Shown: positions 7,812 to 17,143, counted from the first letter of the stretch. The stretch is DNA of 64,000 bases from an uncultured Porphyromonadaceae bacterium (GCA_902495245.1 CABUWI010000010.1:1-64000); one strand, 5' to 3'. Notes: a model not told the origin generated them from the sequence alone. A program made the numbers and translations.

Positions 7812-7819
7812 TATATTTG
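7812..7819 (+). promoter_or_regulatory. -7 element just before the 7824 start
   Basis: TATATTTG at 7812-7819, with only CATC before the ATG at 7824. No convincing TTG lies at the usual distance. The tandem array ends directly upstream and may replace or modulate the -33 region. Confidence 0.5.
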
Positions 7820-7823
7820 CATC

Positions 7824-8339
7824 ATGAGAGTGAGCTATAAATTGCCTCTAATCAGAGCCTTGATAGTGGCTTTGATCGCGATGTGTGCAGTGCCCGCGGC
7901 GGCGCGGCGGCAGCAGACGGGACCGCAGCGGCTCGGCGTGCCGGCACAGGCGGCGGTGCAGGCGCATGTGCCGGCCGTTTATGACACGGTGGCGTGTCCG
8001 AAGGGGGCAATAGCGTGCAGCGGCTATGACAAGCCGAACAGCGCCACGCGCGAGACGTTTTTCGTCTCGAACCATACCGCTGATTCGCTTGATGTCGAGG
8101 GGATTATCCTTACGTTTGATTACTCTGACATGAAAGGGCGGCGCCTGCATAGCCGCCGCTACACGCTGCGCCTCCACCTGCCGGCGGGCGAGACGCGCGC
8201 GGCTTCCGTGCCGACGTGGGACCGCAACCGCGCGTTCCATTATTTCCGCTCCGAGGCGCCGCGCCGGCGCCGTTCGTCGCCCTACAAGGTCAGCGTGCGC
8301 GTCGATTCGCTTATTGTGGGTCGTGCGGGCGCAGAGTGA
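7824..8339 (+). CDS. Exported hypothetical protein
   Basis: A 171-residue protein with a signal peptide (hydrophobic core LIRALIVALIAMCAV, cleavage after PAAA). The mature part has a short proline/alanine-rich stretch, then a beta-rich domain (ETFFVSNHTADSLDVEGIILTFDYSDMKGRRL) that resembles FxLYD-like beta-sandwich domains, then a basic RRRRSS patch. The ATG at 7824 was chosen because the promoter -7 box ends at 7819; an ATG at 7794 lies upstream of that box. The stop overlaps the convergent rlmD stop by 29 bases. Function unknown. Confidence 0.55.
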   Translation: MRVSYKLPLIRALIVALIAMCAVPAAARRQQTGPQRLGVPAQAAVQAHVPAVYDTVACPKGAIACSGYDKPNSATRETFFVSNHTADSLDVEGIILTFDYSDMKGRRLHSRRYTLRLHLPAGETRAASVPTWDRNRAFHYFRSEAPRRRRSSPYKVSVRVDSLIVGRAGAE

Positions 8340-9741
8340 GGCGCACAACGTTTTCGATGTGGGCCGTGTGGGGGAACATGTCGACGGGCTGGACGGCGTC
8401 GATGTCATATTTGGCGTGCAGCAGAGCCAGGTCGCGCGCCTGAGTGGCGGGGTTGCAGCTGACATAGACAATGCGCCCGGGCTCGGCGTTTAGAATGACG
8501 TTGACAACGTCTTCGTGCATGCCGGCGCGCGGCGGGTCGACAATCATCACGTCGGGGCGTCCGTGGCTCTCGATGAAATCGGAGGTCAGAATGTCTTTCA
8601 TGTCGCCGGCATAGAAGTCGGTGTTGCCGATGCCGTTGACTTCAGAGTTTACCTTGGCGTCGGCAATGGCCTCGGGCACGTATTCGATGCCCACGACCTT
8701 GCGCGCCCGCCGGGCCACGAAGTTGGCAATCGTGCCCGTGCCGGTATAGAGGTCATAGACCAGCTCCGAGCCGGTGAGGGCGGCCATTTCGCGTGCAACG
8801 GTGTAGAGGCGCAGCGCCTGGCGCGAGTTGGTCTGATAGAACGACTTGGGGCCGACGCGGAAGCGCAGCCCCTCCATCTCTTCCTCGATGAAGGGCGAGC
8901 CGGCAAACGTGTGCACCTCCAGGTCGCCGAAAGTGTCGTTGGCCTTGAGGTTCACCACGTAGAGCAGCGAGGTTATGCGGTCGCCGAACTTGTCGGCGAT
9001 TGCCTGCATGACGGTCTTGATTCCCTGCGGGTCGTCTTCGCCGAAGCTCATCAGCGCCATGACCTGACCGGTCGAGGCCGTGCGTATCATCAGCGTGCGC
9101 AGCAGTCCGCGGTTTTCGCGCAGGTTGTAGAAAGTGAGGTCCCGCTCCTTGCCCAACTGTTTGACAAAGTTGCGCAGTTCGTTGCCGATGCCTGCGTCCT
9201 GGAGGTGGCAGTAGTCGATGTCGAGCACCTTGTCAAACGCGCCCGGAATGTGGAATCCGGCGGCGCGGCGGTCGGTGAACTCCTCGCCCGAGGCCATCTG
9301 CTCGGGGGTGAGCCACAGCTTGTCGGAGAAGGTGTATTCCATCTTGTTGCGATAGTCCCAGATGCTTTCCGAGCCTATTGCGGGGCGCACGTCGGGGTGG
9401 GGCACCTTGGCTATGCGGTCGAGGCAGTCGACACCCTGCTGCCTTTTGCAGTCGAGCTGGAAGTCGTAGGGCAGATGCTGCCAGCGGCAGCCGCCGCACG
9501 TGCCGAAGTGGGCGCAGCGCGGCTCGACGCGCAGGTCGGAGGGCACGTCGAGCGACTCGATGCGCCCTTCGGCATATGAGTGTTTTTTGCGGGTGAGTCG
9601 CACTGTGGCCACGTCGCCGGGCGCACCGTAGGGAATGAACACCACCATGTTGTCTACACGGGCAATGGCATTGCCCTCGGCGGCCACGCCGGTTATGCTG
9701 ACGCCCTGAAGAACGGGCAGTTCTTTTCTTTTTCTTGACAT
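8311..9741 (-). CDS. rlmD: 23S rRNA (uracil-C5)-methyltransferase RlmD
   Basis: A 476-residue member of the RumA/RlmD (TrmA) family, which methylates U1939 (E. coli numbering) of 23S rRNA using S-adenosylmethionine. An N-terminal TRAM domain (about residues 10-70) is followed by the [4Fe-4S] cysteines (CAHFGTCGGCRW). The SAM motif is YDLYTGTGTIANF, the catalytic region DPPRAGMHEDV, and the nucleophile cysteine lies in YVSCNPATQARDL. Length and motif order are normal. It is convergent with the preceding gene (29-base overlap) and divergent from galE; a -7 element lies at 9761-9768. Confidence 0.92.
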   Translation of the reverse strand: MSRKRKELPVLQGVSITGVAAEGNAIARVDNMVVFIPYGAPGDVATVRLTRKKHSYAEGRIESLDVPSDLRVEPRCAHFGTCGGCRWQHLPYDFQLDCKRQQGVDCLDRIAKVPHPDVRPAIGSESIWDYRNKMEYTFSDKLWLTPEQMASGEEFTDRRAAGFHIPGAFDKVLDIDYCHLQDAGIGNELRNFVKQLGKERDLTFYNLRENRGLLRTLMIRTASTGQVMALMSFGEDDPQGIKTVMQAIADKFGDRITSLLYVVNLKANDTFGDLEVHTFAGSPFIEEEMEGLRFRVGPKSFYQTNSRQALRLYTVAREMAALTGSELVYDLYTGTGTIANFVARRARKVVGIEYVPEAIADAKVNSEVNGIGNTDFYAGDMKDILTSDFIESHGRPDVMIVDPPRAGMHEDVVNVILNAEPGRIVYVSCNPATQARDLALLHAKYDIDAVQPVDMFPHTAHIENVVRLTLRPHDPQ

Positions 9742-9760
9742 AAAAATCCAATTATGTCTG

Positions 9761-9768
9761 CAAAGTTA
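9761..9768 (-). promoter_or_regulatory. -7 element of rlmD
   Basis: TAACTTTG on the minus strand (9768 to 9761), about 20 bases before the rlmD ATG. No good TTG at the standard distance. It is divergent from the galE -7 element 22 bases away. Confidence 0.5.
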
Positions 9769-9789
9769 CGAAAATGGCGAAAAAATCAC

Positions 9790-9797
9790 TATATTTG
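9790..9797 (+). promoter_or_regulatory. -7 element of galE
   Basis: TATATTTG at 9790-9797, giving a leader of about 42 bases before the ATG at 9845. The -33 region lacks a clear TTG. Confidence 0.5.
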
Positions 9798-9844
9798 CAG
9801 TTAGAAAACTTTTATATAACCAAAAAATCTACAACTAAACAATC

Positions 9845-10882
9845 ATGGACAAAGGCACAATTCTGGTTACCGGCGGCACCGGTTACATCGGTTCTCACAC
9901 CGTCGTCGAACTCCAGGCCGCAGGCTATGGCGTGGTCATCATCGACAATCTGAGCAACAGCAACCGCGACGTGCTCGACGGCATCGAGCGCATCTCCGGA
10001 ATCCGTCCGGCGTTTGTCGAGGCTGACTGCACCGACATGACCGCACTCAAGAAACTCTTCAAGGAATATCCCGGCATCAAGGGCATCATCAACTTCGCCG
10101 CCTCGAAGGCCGTCGGCGAGAGCATGGAGAAGCCCGTGCTCTACTATCGCAACAACCTCAACACGCTGATGAACCTGCTCGACTGCATGGCCGAGTTCGA
10201 CGTCAAAGGCATCGTGTTCTCAAGCTCGTGCACCGTCTATGGCGAACCCGACGAGAACCCCGTAACCGAGCAGGCGCCCATCAAGAAGGCCACCTCGCCC
10301 TACGGCAACACCAAGCAGATTTCCGAGGAAATCATCACTGACGTCATCAACGCCGGCGCACCCTTCAAGAGCGTGATTCTGCGCTATTTCAATCCCGTCG
10401 GCGCTCACCCGTCGGCCGAAATCGGCGAATTGCCCAACGGCGTGCCCCAGAACCTGATTCCCTACATCACTCAGACCGCCATGGGTATCCGCAAGGAGCT
10501 GAGCGTGTTCGGCAACGACTATCCCACGCCCGACGGCTCGTGCATTCGCGACTTTATCAACGTTGTCGACCTTGCCAAGGCCCACGTTAAGGCCATGGAC
10601 CGCATGCTCGAGAATCCCGAATCTGAAAAGATTGAAATCTACAATCTCGGCACGGGCAACGGCGTCAGCGTCCTCGAGCTCATCAACACGTTCGAGAGCG
10701 CCACGGGCGTCAAAGTGCCCTACAAGATCGTTGGCCGTCGCGCCGGCGACATCGAAAAGGTGTGGGGCAATCCCTCTCACGCCAACGAAGTGCTCGGCTG
10801 GAAGGCCGACACCCCGCTGGCCGACACCATGCGCAGCGCCTGGGCCTGGCAGTGCAAGCTCCGCGAGCGCGGCATCATGTAA
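9845..10882 (+). CDS. galE: UDP-glucose 4-epimerase GalE
   Basis: A 345-residue extended short-chain dehydrogenase that interconverts UDP-glucose and UDP-galactose (and possibly the N-acetyl forms) in the cytoplasm. The NAD-binding Rossmann motif GGTGYIGSHT is at the N terminus. The catalytic Ser lies in SSSCTVYGEP and the Tyr/Lys pair in SPYGNTK. RYFNPVGAHPSAEIGE and SCIRDFINVVDLA are typical GalE sequences. Normal length. It is monocistronic, with a -7 element upstream and a strong terminator after it. Confidence 0.95.
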   Translation: MDKGTILVTGGTGYIGSHTVVELQAAGYGVVIIDNLSNSNRDVLDGIERISGIRPAFVEADCTDMTALKKLFKEYPGIKGIINFAASKAVGESMEKPVLYYRNNLNTLMNLLDCMAEFDVKGIVFSSSCTVYGEPDENPVTEQAPIKKATSPYGNTKQISEEIITDVINAGAPFKSVILRYFNPVGAHPSAEIGELPNGVPQNLIPYITQTAMGIRKELSVFGNDYPTPDGSCIRDFINVVDLAKAHVKAMDRMLENPESEKIEIYNLGTGNGVSVLELINTFESATGVKVPYKIVGRRAGDIEKVWGNPSHANEVLGWKADTPLADTMRSAWAWQCKLRERGIM

Positions 10883-10900
10883 TTCAATCCGCATTCCATT

Positions 10901-10935
10901 AAAAAGCCGGACCCCGCAAGGCCCGGCTTTTTCTT
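10901..10935. terminator. Bidirectional terminator between galE and aroB
   Basis: AAAAAGCCGG (10901-10910) pairs perfectly with CCGGCTTTTT (10923-10932) around a 12-base loop, giving a T-run on the plus strand and, from the A-run, on the minus strand. It serves the convergent ends of galE and aroB. Confidence 0.85.
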
Positions 10936-10963
10936 TCGGGCTTGCGCCCTCAACACGGTCAGG

Positions 10964-12010
10964 TTATTGGTGGGTGAGGTCGCGGTAGAGGTCGAGGGCG
11001 GTGCGGATTTCGTCGGCGGGGGCGGTCTGGTCGATGCGGGGGCGGCCGGGGGCTTCAAGCAGCGTGAAGTTTATGGCGTCGGGCGAGTCGTTTTTCTTGT
11101 CATGGCCCATCAGCGCCAGCAGCTGGGGGTAGTCGTTGCAGTCAATGGCCGGCGCGGGCGCGTAGGCCTCGTTGAGCAACGCGGCAAAGCGGTGAAGCTC
11201 GGCCGAGGGGAAACCGAGGCGCATGTGGCTCAGAATCATCTCGACGAGCAAGCCGTGGGCCACGGCAAATCCGTGAGGAATCGGCCGGTGGCGCTCCAGC
11301 GCGAGCGACTCGAATGCATGGCCGGCCGTGTGGCCGAGGTTGAGGGCGCGGCGCAGCCCCTGCTCGCGCGGGTCTTGCTCGACGATTTCGCGCTTCACCC
11401 TGACGCTGCGTTCAAGCAGCGGCAGCAGTTGGCCGAGGTCGGCTGCGGTGATGTCGAAGCGGAGCAGGCTCTCATAGTCCAGTGCCGACGAGATGAGGCC
11501 GTGTTTAAGCATTTCGGCGAATCCGCTGCGCAGTTCGGCCGACGGCAGGGTGGCGAAAAAGCGGGTGGAGATGATGACGGCGTCGGCCGGCGCGAACGCT
11601 CCGATTTCATTCTTGAAGTCGAGAAAGTTGATGCCCGTCTTGCCTCCGACGGCTGCGTCGACGGCGCCGAGCAGGGTGGTGGGCACGTTGATGAAGCGAA
11701 TGCCGCGCTTGAAGCAGGCCGCGGCGAAGCCGCCCAGGTCGGTAACCATGCCGCCGCCGACGTTGATTAGCAGCGAGCGGCGTGTGGCGCCCGAGGTGCT
11801 GAGCGTCTGCCAGACTTTTGAAATCGTGGCGAGGTTCTTGTGGTCGTCGCCGGCCGGAATGGTGATGACGACGGCGTTGAACGTGTTGAGTTCGTCGGCA
11901 ATCGGCCGCGTGTTGGCGTCGGCGAGCATGAAGACGCCGGCCGGATTCATGGCGCTGACGGTCGAGGCAAGCGCTTGTGCGACTTCGTTGGTGAATATCA
12001 GATTCTGCAT
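10964..12010 (-). CDS. aroB: 3-dehydroquinate synthase
   Basis: A 348-residue AroB, the second enzyme of the shikimate pathway: it converts DAHP to 3-dehydroquinate with NAD and a divalent metal. Visible motifs are the nucleotide loop INVGGGMVTDLGGFAA, the substrate region VPTTLLGAVDAAVGGKTGIN, and the metal ligands in SGFAEMLKHGL and LNLGHTAGHAFE. The ATG at 12010 (MQNLIFTN) is preferred over one 27 bases upstream, and it overlaps the HAD gene stop by 13 bases. It is the last gene of the tsaD/asmA-like/HAD/aroB operon and ends at the bidirectional terminator. Confidence 0.93.
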   Translation of the reverse strand: MQNLIFTNEVAQALASTVSAMNPAGVFMLADANTRPIADELNTFNAVVITIPAGDDHKNLATISKVWQTLSTSGATRRSLLINVGGGMVTDLGGFAAACFKRGIRFINVPTTLLGAVDAAVGGKTGINFLDFKNEIGAFAPADAVIISTRFFATLPSAELRSGFAEMLKHGLISSALDYESLLRFDITAADLGQLLPLLERSVRVKREIVEQDPREQGLRRALNLGHTAGHAFESLALERHRPIPHGFAVAHGLLVEMILSHMRLGFPSAELHRFAALLNEAYAPAPAIDCNDYPQLLALMGHDKKNDSPDAINFTLLEAPGRPRIDQTAPADEIRTALDLYRDLTHQ

Positions 12011-12696
12011 AGCATTTCGGGGAGTTTGGCGGCACACTCGGGCATGGAGCCGAAAATCAGGTCGGCGCCCGCCTCGGCAAGCCGTTCGTGGGGAATCGGG
12101 CCGGTGGCGACGGCCACGGTGAAGCAGCCGGCGCGGTCGCCGGCCGTTACGCCGAGCGGCGCGTTTTCAATGACGACGCATTCGGCGGGGTCGACTCCGG
12201 CAAGGGCGGCGCCTTGAAGAAACGGGTCGGGATAGGGCTTACCGCGCTTGACGTTGAGGGCCGTTACGCGCCGCTGAGCCGGGAAGCGGCCCGGAAAGTC
12301 GAGGTCGAGCCTGTCGAGCAGGCTGCCCTGGGCCGACCCCGTAACGAGAATGGTCTGCGGGTGCCATGGCAGCGAGGCCACGGCGTCGGCCAGCCGGCGC
12401 GCGCCGGGCATCACGCCCGGCGCCGGCTTCGAGCGGAAAATCTCAGCCTTGCGCTGATAGAACTCTTCAACTTCTTCGGGCGTGGCGTTGCGGTTCCAGG
12501 CCCGCTGAATGAGCATGTCCACGGTGAAGTGGCCGGTGGCGCCTTCGTAGAGATAAAACTCTTCGGGGGTGCAGGGAATGCCGTGTTCGCACACCATCTG
12601 GTACCACGACGACGCATGGTTCGGCATCGAGTCGTAGAGCGTGCCGTCCATGTCGAACAGAAAGGCTTTCGGTTTGAAATCGAGAATACGGTTCAT
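11998..12696 (-). CDS. HAD-IA phosphatase/phosphomutase-like hydrolase
   Basis: A 232-residue HAD superfamily protein of the beta-phosphoglucomutase/phosphatase type. Motif I is FLFDMDGTLYDS with nucleophile and acid aspartates, a helical cap follows (about residues 20-95), motif II is TILVTGSAQ, a lysine lies in KRGKPYPDPF, and motif IV is CVVIENAPLGV. The substrate cannot be read from sequence. It overlaps the AsmA-like gene by 4 bases (ATGA) and aroB by 13, so all are cotranslated. Confidence 0.82.
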   Translation of the reverse strand: MNRILDFKPKAFLFDMDGTLYDSMPNHASSWYQMVCEHGIPCTPEEFYLYEGATGHFTVDMLIQRAWNRNATPEEVEEFYQRKAEIFRSKPAPGVMPGARRLADAVASLPWHPQTILVTGSAQGSLLDRLDLDFPGRFPAQRRVTALNVKRGKPYPDPFLQGAALAGVDPAECVVIENAPLGVTAGDRAGCFTVAVATGPIPHERLAEAGADLIFGSMPECAAKLPEMLCRI

Positions 12697-15600
12697 TGCT
12701 TGGTTTCTTGGTTGACGGCGGCCGAGTCGGCGGGGGCTTCGATGACTCCTTGTTCAATGAAGAAGCGCCGCTCGTCGGCCGAGATTGTGTCTGCCTGCTC
12801 GTCGACGGGTTGCAGCTCTTCGGGCTTGCGAATGTCGAGCGGGGCCAGGCGCGCTTTCCTGGCGCCGCGGCGGAACACGTTGCTGATCTCTCGCGCGAGG
12901 TTCACGCGTATGGTGTCAGACAGTTCGATGCTCTGTCCGGCCATGTTCTCCTTGAATCGGGCGCGTCCGGGGCGAATTTTCAGTTTCTCGGCCGTGCCTT
13001 TGATGTTTATGCCGAACTTGAACGGAATCGGCGATTTGAGAATCGACACGTGATAGTTCAGGTTCATGTTCATGTCGTTGCCGCCCATTACGCCGATTCG
13101 GTAGCGGTCGAAATCGAACATGAACGGATAAAGGTTCAGTCGGTTGTCTTCAACGGCCACGCGCACGTCCATGTGGTCAATCATGTTTTTGCGCTTGTCG
13201 CGGAAGAGCAGCCACTTGCTGACGGTTCTGAACGTGCGGTCGTCGAGCACCTTGAGCGAGTCGCCCGTCAGGCGCACCATGGCCCGCAGTTCGGGGAACT
13301 TGATGTTGAGCATCGAGTCGACCGGCGTGGTGGCCGACACCGAGGCCGATATGACGCCTCCGAGATTCTTGAGAATCGGCATGATGGAGTCGAGCGCCGG
13401 CATCAGCTCGGTTACTCGCCCGATCTGGAACCGGTTGAGGTCGAGGGCCATGCCGAAGTTTACGTCCGAGCGGGTCGGCGCGTAATAGAGCATGTTGAGG
13501 TCGGCCGAGCCGATGTCGGTCGATGCGTGCAGGTCGTTCAGATAGGCGGCGCCGTTTGCAATGCTCACCGTGCCTCGGAAGTCTGACAGCCTCATGGTCG
13601 AGTAGATTATGTTAGAGGCGGCGGCGTTGACTTCCGCGTCGATGTTCATCGGCACCACTATGGCCATCATCTGAGCCGAGGCCGTGTCGGCCGGCTCGGT
13701 CGTGTCGTCAAATTCTTCATCTGGCGTCGTCGCGGCCGCGCCGGGCTCTGCCGTGGCCTGCCACGCCGCGCCGCGGAATGCCGCCTGAGTCAGTTCGTTG
13801 ACGTTGAGGGTGTCGCTGACCAGGTTGAGCCGCAGATGCAGCGGCTGGCCGTTGCGGCGTCCCAGCGCGCGCTGAATGTTGGTAATCTGGCCTGAAAGCG
13901 CCAGGTCGCTGTGGCCTGCCTTGATGTAGAGCGAGTTGAGCATCATCGAGTCAGGGCTGAAGCGGAAGTCGAGGTCGCGCATGCGCGTGCGCAGCGGAAA
14001 CAGCGGAGTGCGCAGTCGCCCGGACTTGGCCTTTACGTAGCCGTTGACATGCCAGCGTCTCAGCAGGCTCACGGCCGAACGGTCAATGTCGAGGTCGATG
14101 CGTTCGAACTTCTGCTGCGCAAGAATCATCGAGTCGCGGCGCGCCGCCCATCTCAGCGAGTCGGCCGTCGACATGCGGCGGCGCTGGCGGCGCGGGGTGC
14201 GGTAGGCTCCGGCGCGGATTTCGGTGTCGCGCAGGCTCATGCGGGTCGCGCCGTCCGCATAGGCGAGGCGGCGCGCTTTTGTCGCGGCGCGCAATACCGG
14301 CAGTTTACCCTCGCCCTTGAACCGCGTGAGCGAGAGATCGCCGTTGAGGTCGCGCAGCGACGCGCGGGTCGAGTCGGCTGCGCTCTTGTAGCGCAGCAGG
14401 CGCAGGCTCATGACGCCCCCCATCGGGGTGATGCGGGTGGTGTCGGCCGTCTGCGAGTCGTTTGCCACTCCGACGCTGAGTTTCATGTCGGCAAGGCTGG
14501 CTGTCAGCTCGGGCATGTACACCCATGCCGAGTCGACGTTTATAGTGGCCGAAAGCAGCGAGTCGGTCTCGCCGAACGAGCGCTTCGAGCCGAATGCGAG
14601 GCGGGCGCGCGTCAGGCCGCCGGCCACGGTGTCGGCCGGCATGATGGCCTCGAAGTCGCGCAGCGAGGCGTCGCCGTCGAGGCGCGCGCGGTGAAACGTG
14701 TTGAGCGTCAGATCTGACAGGCTGAAGTTGAAATCGACGTCGGCATCGAGCCGTCCGCGCAGGCGCATGCCTAACAGGCGCCACATCTTGGGGTTCATGT
14801 TGGTGAAGTTGACCGTGCCCTCGAAGCGGCCCTTGGCCTCGGGGTCAGACTCCAGCCGCGCCACTTTGGCCTTGAGCGTGAAGTCGGAGGCGGGAAAGAC
14901 GACGCGCAGGCGGTCGATGTCGACGGTCGACGCGTCGAGTCCGCGCTCTGAAATGTCGGCCTTGACGTCAAGCGCCAGGCTGTTGAGCGTCAGGAAGTAT
15001 TCGGGCACACTCAGCGGCGCCTCGTCTATCTTGAGCCGGGCAGTCATGTCGGGCAGCGACATCACCGTGTCGGCGGTGTCAATCGTGTAGGGCTTGCGCA
15101 GTTTCGCGCTGAACTCCACTGCAGCGTCGCCCTCGATTTGTGGCACGATTCCCGCCAGTTGCAGAACTCCCGACGCCAGTGCGGCCAGACGGTCGATTCT
15201 TACGGGCTTGAGCCGGAAGTCGAGCGCGTCGAGGCATATTTCTTTGCCGAACCGGGCTTTGAGCGAGGTCAGGGTCCTGACGCTGTCAATGTCTACTTCA
15301 AGGTTGTGCAGACCTACGGCTGTCGGCTCTGACGGGTCCCATTCGATGCCGCCGTCAACGGCCAGCGTCAGCGAGTCGGTCGGGAGGTAGGGCAGGGCGC
15401 CAAGGTGGCTGTCAACGGTGAGCCTGTATTGCGGAATCTCGTCGCGGCCGTCAAGTCGGGTCTGTCTGATGGTGATGGCGGCGTCGATGCTGTCGGGCGC
15501 ACTGATGTAGCGGAAAGTGCCGTCGCCCGAAATGGCGAACCGGTGAAGGCGAATGTCAGGCAGGCTCACGGGCTCGTCGTTGTCGGGCTCTTCGTCGTTG

Positions 15601-16025
15601 GCCGACGGCGGGAGAATGCTCAGCGACGACAGCGAATCGGGTCCTTGCCAGAGGGTGGCCTGCGGGCGGTCTATGTCGACGTGGCTGATGCTTATGCGCC
15701 CGATGAGCAGCGCTGCCAGATTCAGGCGTCCGCTCAGGCGGTCTATGGCCGCCACCGTGCGGCAGTCTGACGGAATGGCCGGGTTGAGGTTGACCACCCG
15801 CAGCGAGTCTACTGTCAGCTCGGCGTGGGGAAACGTCGACCAGACGGTCAGGTCTACGCGGCTCACGTCTACGCGGCCGTCAACCAGATATTCCGTGCCA
15901 TACTTGCGGGTCCACTCCGTAAGACGTTCGGGCGTCAGCACCAGAGGCACGGCCACGAGTACCGCCACGATGAGCGCCAGCAGCGCTCCGAGCGTCCGGA
16001 CGGTTATTTTCAGAAATTTCTTCAT
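12693..16025 (-). CDS. AsmA-family envelope protein
   Basis: A 1,110-residue protein with one N-terminal transmembrane helix (about residues 10-30) and a long beta-rich periplasmic body. The N-terminal pattern PLVLTPERLTEWTRKYGTEYLVDGRVDVSRVDLTVWSTFPHAELTVDSL is characteristic of AsmA-like proteins of Bacteroidetes; the C-terminal part contains an AsmA/TamB-like repeat region (about 800-1,000). The superfamily forms bridge-like lipid conduits between inner and outer membranes. It lies between tsaD (1-base overlap, TGATG) and the HAD gene (4-base overlap). The far C terminus is charged and not conserved by eye. Confidence 0.8.
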   Translation of the reverse strand: MKKFLKITVRTLGALLALIVAVLVAVPLVLTPERLTEWTRKYGTEYLVDGRVDVSRVDLTVWSTFPHAELTVDSLRVVNLNPAIPSDCRTVAAIDRLSGRLNLAALLIGRISISHVDIDRPQATLWQGPDSLSSLSILPPSANDEEPDNDEPVSLPDIRLHRFAISGDGTFRYISAPDSIDAAITIRQTRLDGRDEIPQYRLTVDSHLGALPYLPTDSLTLAVDGGIEWDPSEPTAVGLHNLEVDIDSVRTLTSLKARFGKEICLDALDFRLKPVRIDRLAALASGVLQLAGIVPQIEGDAAVEFSAKLRKPYTIDTADTVMSLPDMTARLKIDEAPLSVPEYFLTLNSLALDVKADISERGLDASTVDIDRLRVVFPASDFTLKAKVARLESDPEAKGRFEGTVNFTNMNPKMWRLLGMRLRGRLDADVDFNFSLSDLTLNTFHRARLDGDASLRDFEAIMPADTVAGGLTRARLAFGSKRSFGETDSLLSATINVDSAWVYMPELTASLADMKLSVGVANDSQTADTTRITPMGGVMSLRLLRYKSAADSTRASLRDLNGDLSLTRFKGEGKLPVLRAATKARRLAYADGATRMSLRDTEIRAGAYRTPRRQRRRMSTADSLRWAARRDSMILAQQKFERIDLDIDRSAVSLLRRWHVNGYVKAKSGRLRTPLFPLRTRMRDLDFRFSPDSMMLNSLYIKAGHSDLALSGQITNIQRALGRRNGQPLHLRLNLVSDTLNVNELTQAAFRGAAWQATAEPGAAATTPDEEFDDTTEPADTASAQMMAIVVPMNIDAEVNAAASNIIYSTMRLSDFRGTVSIANGAAYLNDLHASTDIGSADLNMLYYAPTRSDVNFGMALDLNRFQIGRVTELMPALDSIMPILKNLGGVISASVSATTPVDSMLNIKFPELRAMVRLTGDSLKVLDDRTFRTVSKWLLFRDKRKNMIDHMDVRVAVEDNRLNLYPFMFDFDRYRIGVMGGNDMNMNLNYHVSILKSPIPFKFGINIKGTAEKLKIRPGRARFKENMAGQSIELSDTIRVNLAREISNVFRRGARKARLAPLDIRKPEELQPVDEQADTISADERRFFIEQGVIEAPADSAAVNQETKQ

Positions 16026-17044
16026 CAGATTTCAATGCGGGCAAACGGCGCGGCGTCCATCGGGCAATACTCTCCGCGCTGAAATTTGAACTGGCCGGCA
16101 ATGGCAACCATGGCCGCATTGTCGGTGGTGAACTTGCGCGGCGGAATCCATGCGCGCAGCCCGCGGGCGCTGCAATAGTCTTCGACCGCCTTGCGAATGC
16201 CCGAGTTGGCGCTGACGCCGCCTCCGATGGCCACGGCGCGGACTCCCGTCTGCCTGACGGCGGCGTCGAGCTTGTCCATCAGTGTCTCGATGATTGCGCG
16301 CTGAACCGACGCGGCCAGGTCGGCGCGGTTTTTCTCGATGAAGCCGGGGTCGGCTTTCAGACCGTCGCGCACGGTGTAGAGAAACGAAGTTTTCAGCCCG
16401 CTGAAACTATAGTCGAGACCGGCGATATGCGGCTTGGCGAATCTGAACGCTTTGGGGTTGCCCTCGGCCGCCAGCCGGTCTATGTGCGGGCCGCCGGGGT
16501 AGGGCAGGCCCATGACCTTGGCACACTTGTCGAACGCCTCGCCGGCGGCGTCGTCGATGGTGCGCCCCAGAATTGTCATTTTCTCGGCGCTCTCAACCAT
16601 TACCAGCTGCGAGTTGCCGCCCGAAACGAGCAGCGCCAGATAGGGGAATTCGGGCACGGGGTCATCGGCCGATTCGCGAATGAAGTGGCTCAGCACGTGG
16701 CCGTGAAGGTGGTTCACGTCGACCAGCGGAATGCCCAGTCCGGCGGCCAGGCCTTTGGCGAACGACACTCCGACCAGCAGCGACCCCAGCAGCCCCGGGC
16801 CGCGCGTGAAGGCGATGGCGCTCAGTTCGGACTTGTCGATGCCGGCGCGGCGAAGAGCTGCGTCGACCACCGGGACTATGTTTTGCTGATGGGCGCGCGA
16901 TGCCAGTTCGGGCACGACGCCGCCATATTCTTCGTGGACTGATTGAGAGGCTATTACGTTGCTCAGAAGCAGGCCGTCGGCAATCACTGCAGCCGACGTG
17001 TCGTCGCATGACGATTCAATCCCAAGTATTATTGTGCGATTCAT
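16025..17044 (-). CDS. tsaD: tRNA threonylcarbamoyladenosine synthase TsaD
   Basis: A 339-residue TsaD/Kae1/Gcp protein, the catalytic partner (with TsaB/TsaE) in making t6A37 on ANN-decoding tRNAs. ESSCDDTSAAV opens the ASKHA fold. The metal ligands are the histidines of SRAHQQNI and VNHLHGHVLSH, and GGVSANSGIR lies in the nucleotide site. The ATG at 17044 begins MNRTIILGIESS; upstream in-frame codons read low-complexity, non-conserved sequence and lie beyond the promoter. It is the first gene of a four-gene operon. Confidence 0.93.
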   Translation of the reverse strand: MNRTIILGIESSCDDTSAAVIADGLLLSNVIASQSVHEEYGGVVPELASRAHQQNIVPVVDAALRRAGIDKSELSAIAFTRGPGLLGSLLVGVSFAKGLAAGLGIPLVDVNHLHGHVLSHFIRESADDPVPEFPYLALLVSGGNSQLVMVESAEKMTILGRTIDDAAGEAFDKCAKVMGLPYPGGPHIDRLAAEGNPKAFRFAKPHIAGLDYSFSGLKTSFLYTVRDGLKADPGFIEKNRADLAASVQRAIIETLMDKLDAAVRQTGVRAVAIGGGVSANSGIRKAVEDYCSARGLRAWIPPRKFTTDNAAMVAIAGQFKFQRGEYCPMDAAPFARIEI

Positions 17045-17049
17045 ACCTG

Positions 17050-17057
17050 CAAATTTA
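17050..17057 (-). promoter_or_regulatory. -7 element abutting tsaD
   Basis: TAAATTTG on the minus strand (17057 to 17050), with CAGGT between it and the tsaD ATG at 17044. A minus-strand TTG (CAA at 17081-17083) lies 23 bases upstream, slightly long. It predicts a leaderless or near-leaderless operon transcript. Confidence 0.5.
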
Positions 17058-17077
17058 CGAAATTTTTGGCAAATCGC

Positions 17078-17108
17078 TTGCAAGGGTGAAATTTTTGTTG
17101 TAACTTTG
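17078..17108 (+). promoter_or_regulatory. Promoter of tRNA-His (and probably tgt)
   Basis: TTG at 17078-17080 and TAACTTTG at 17101-17108, with a 20-base spacer. The tRNA begins 36 bases after the -7 box. No other promoter is visible before tgt. Confidence 0.65.
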
Positions 17109-17143
17109 CAGTCGCAAAAGCCCGGAAGGCTTTGAGCACAGAT

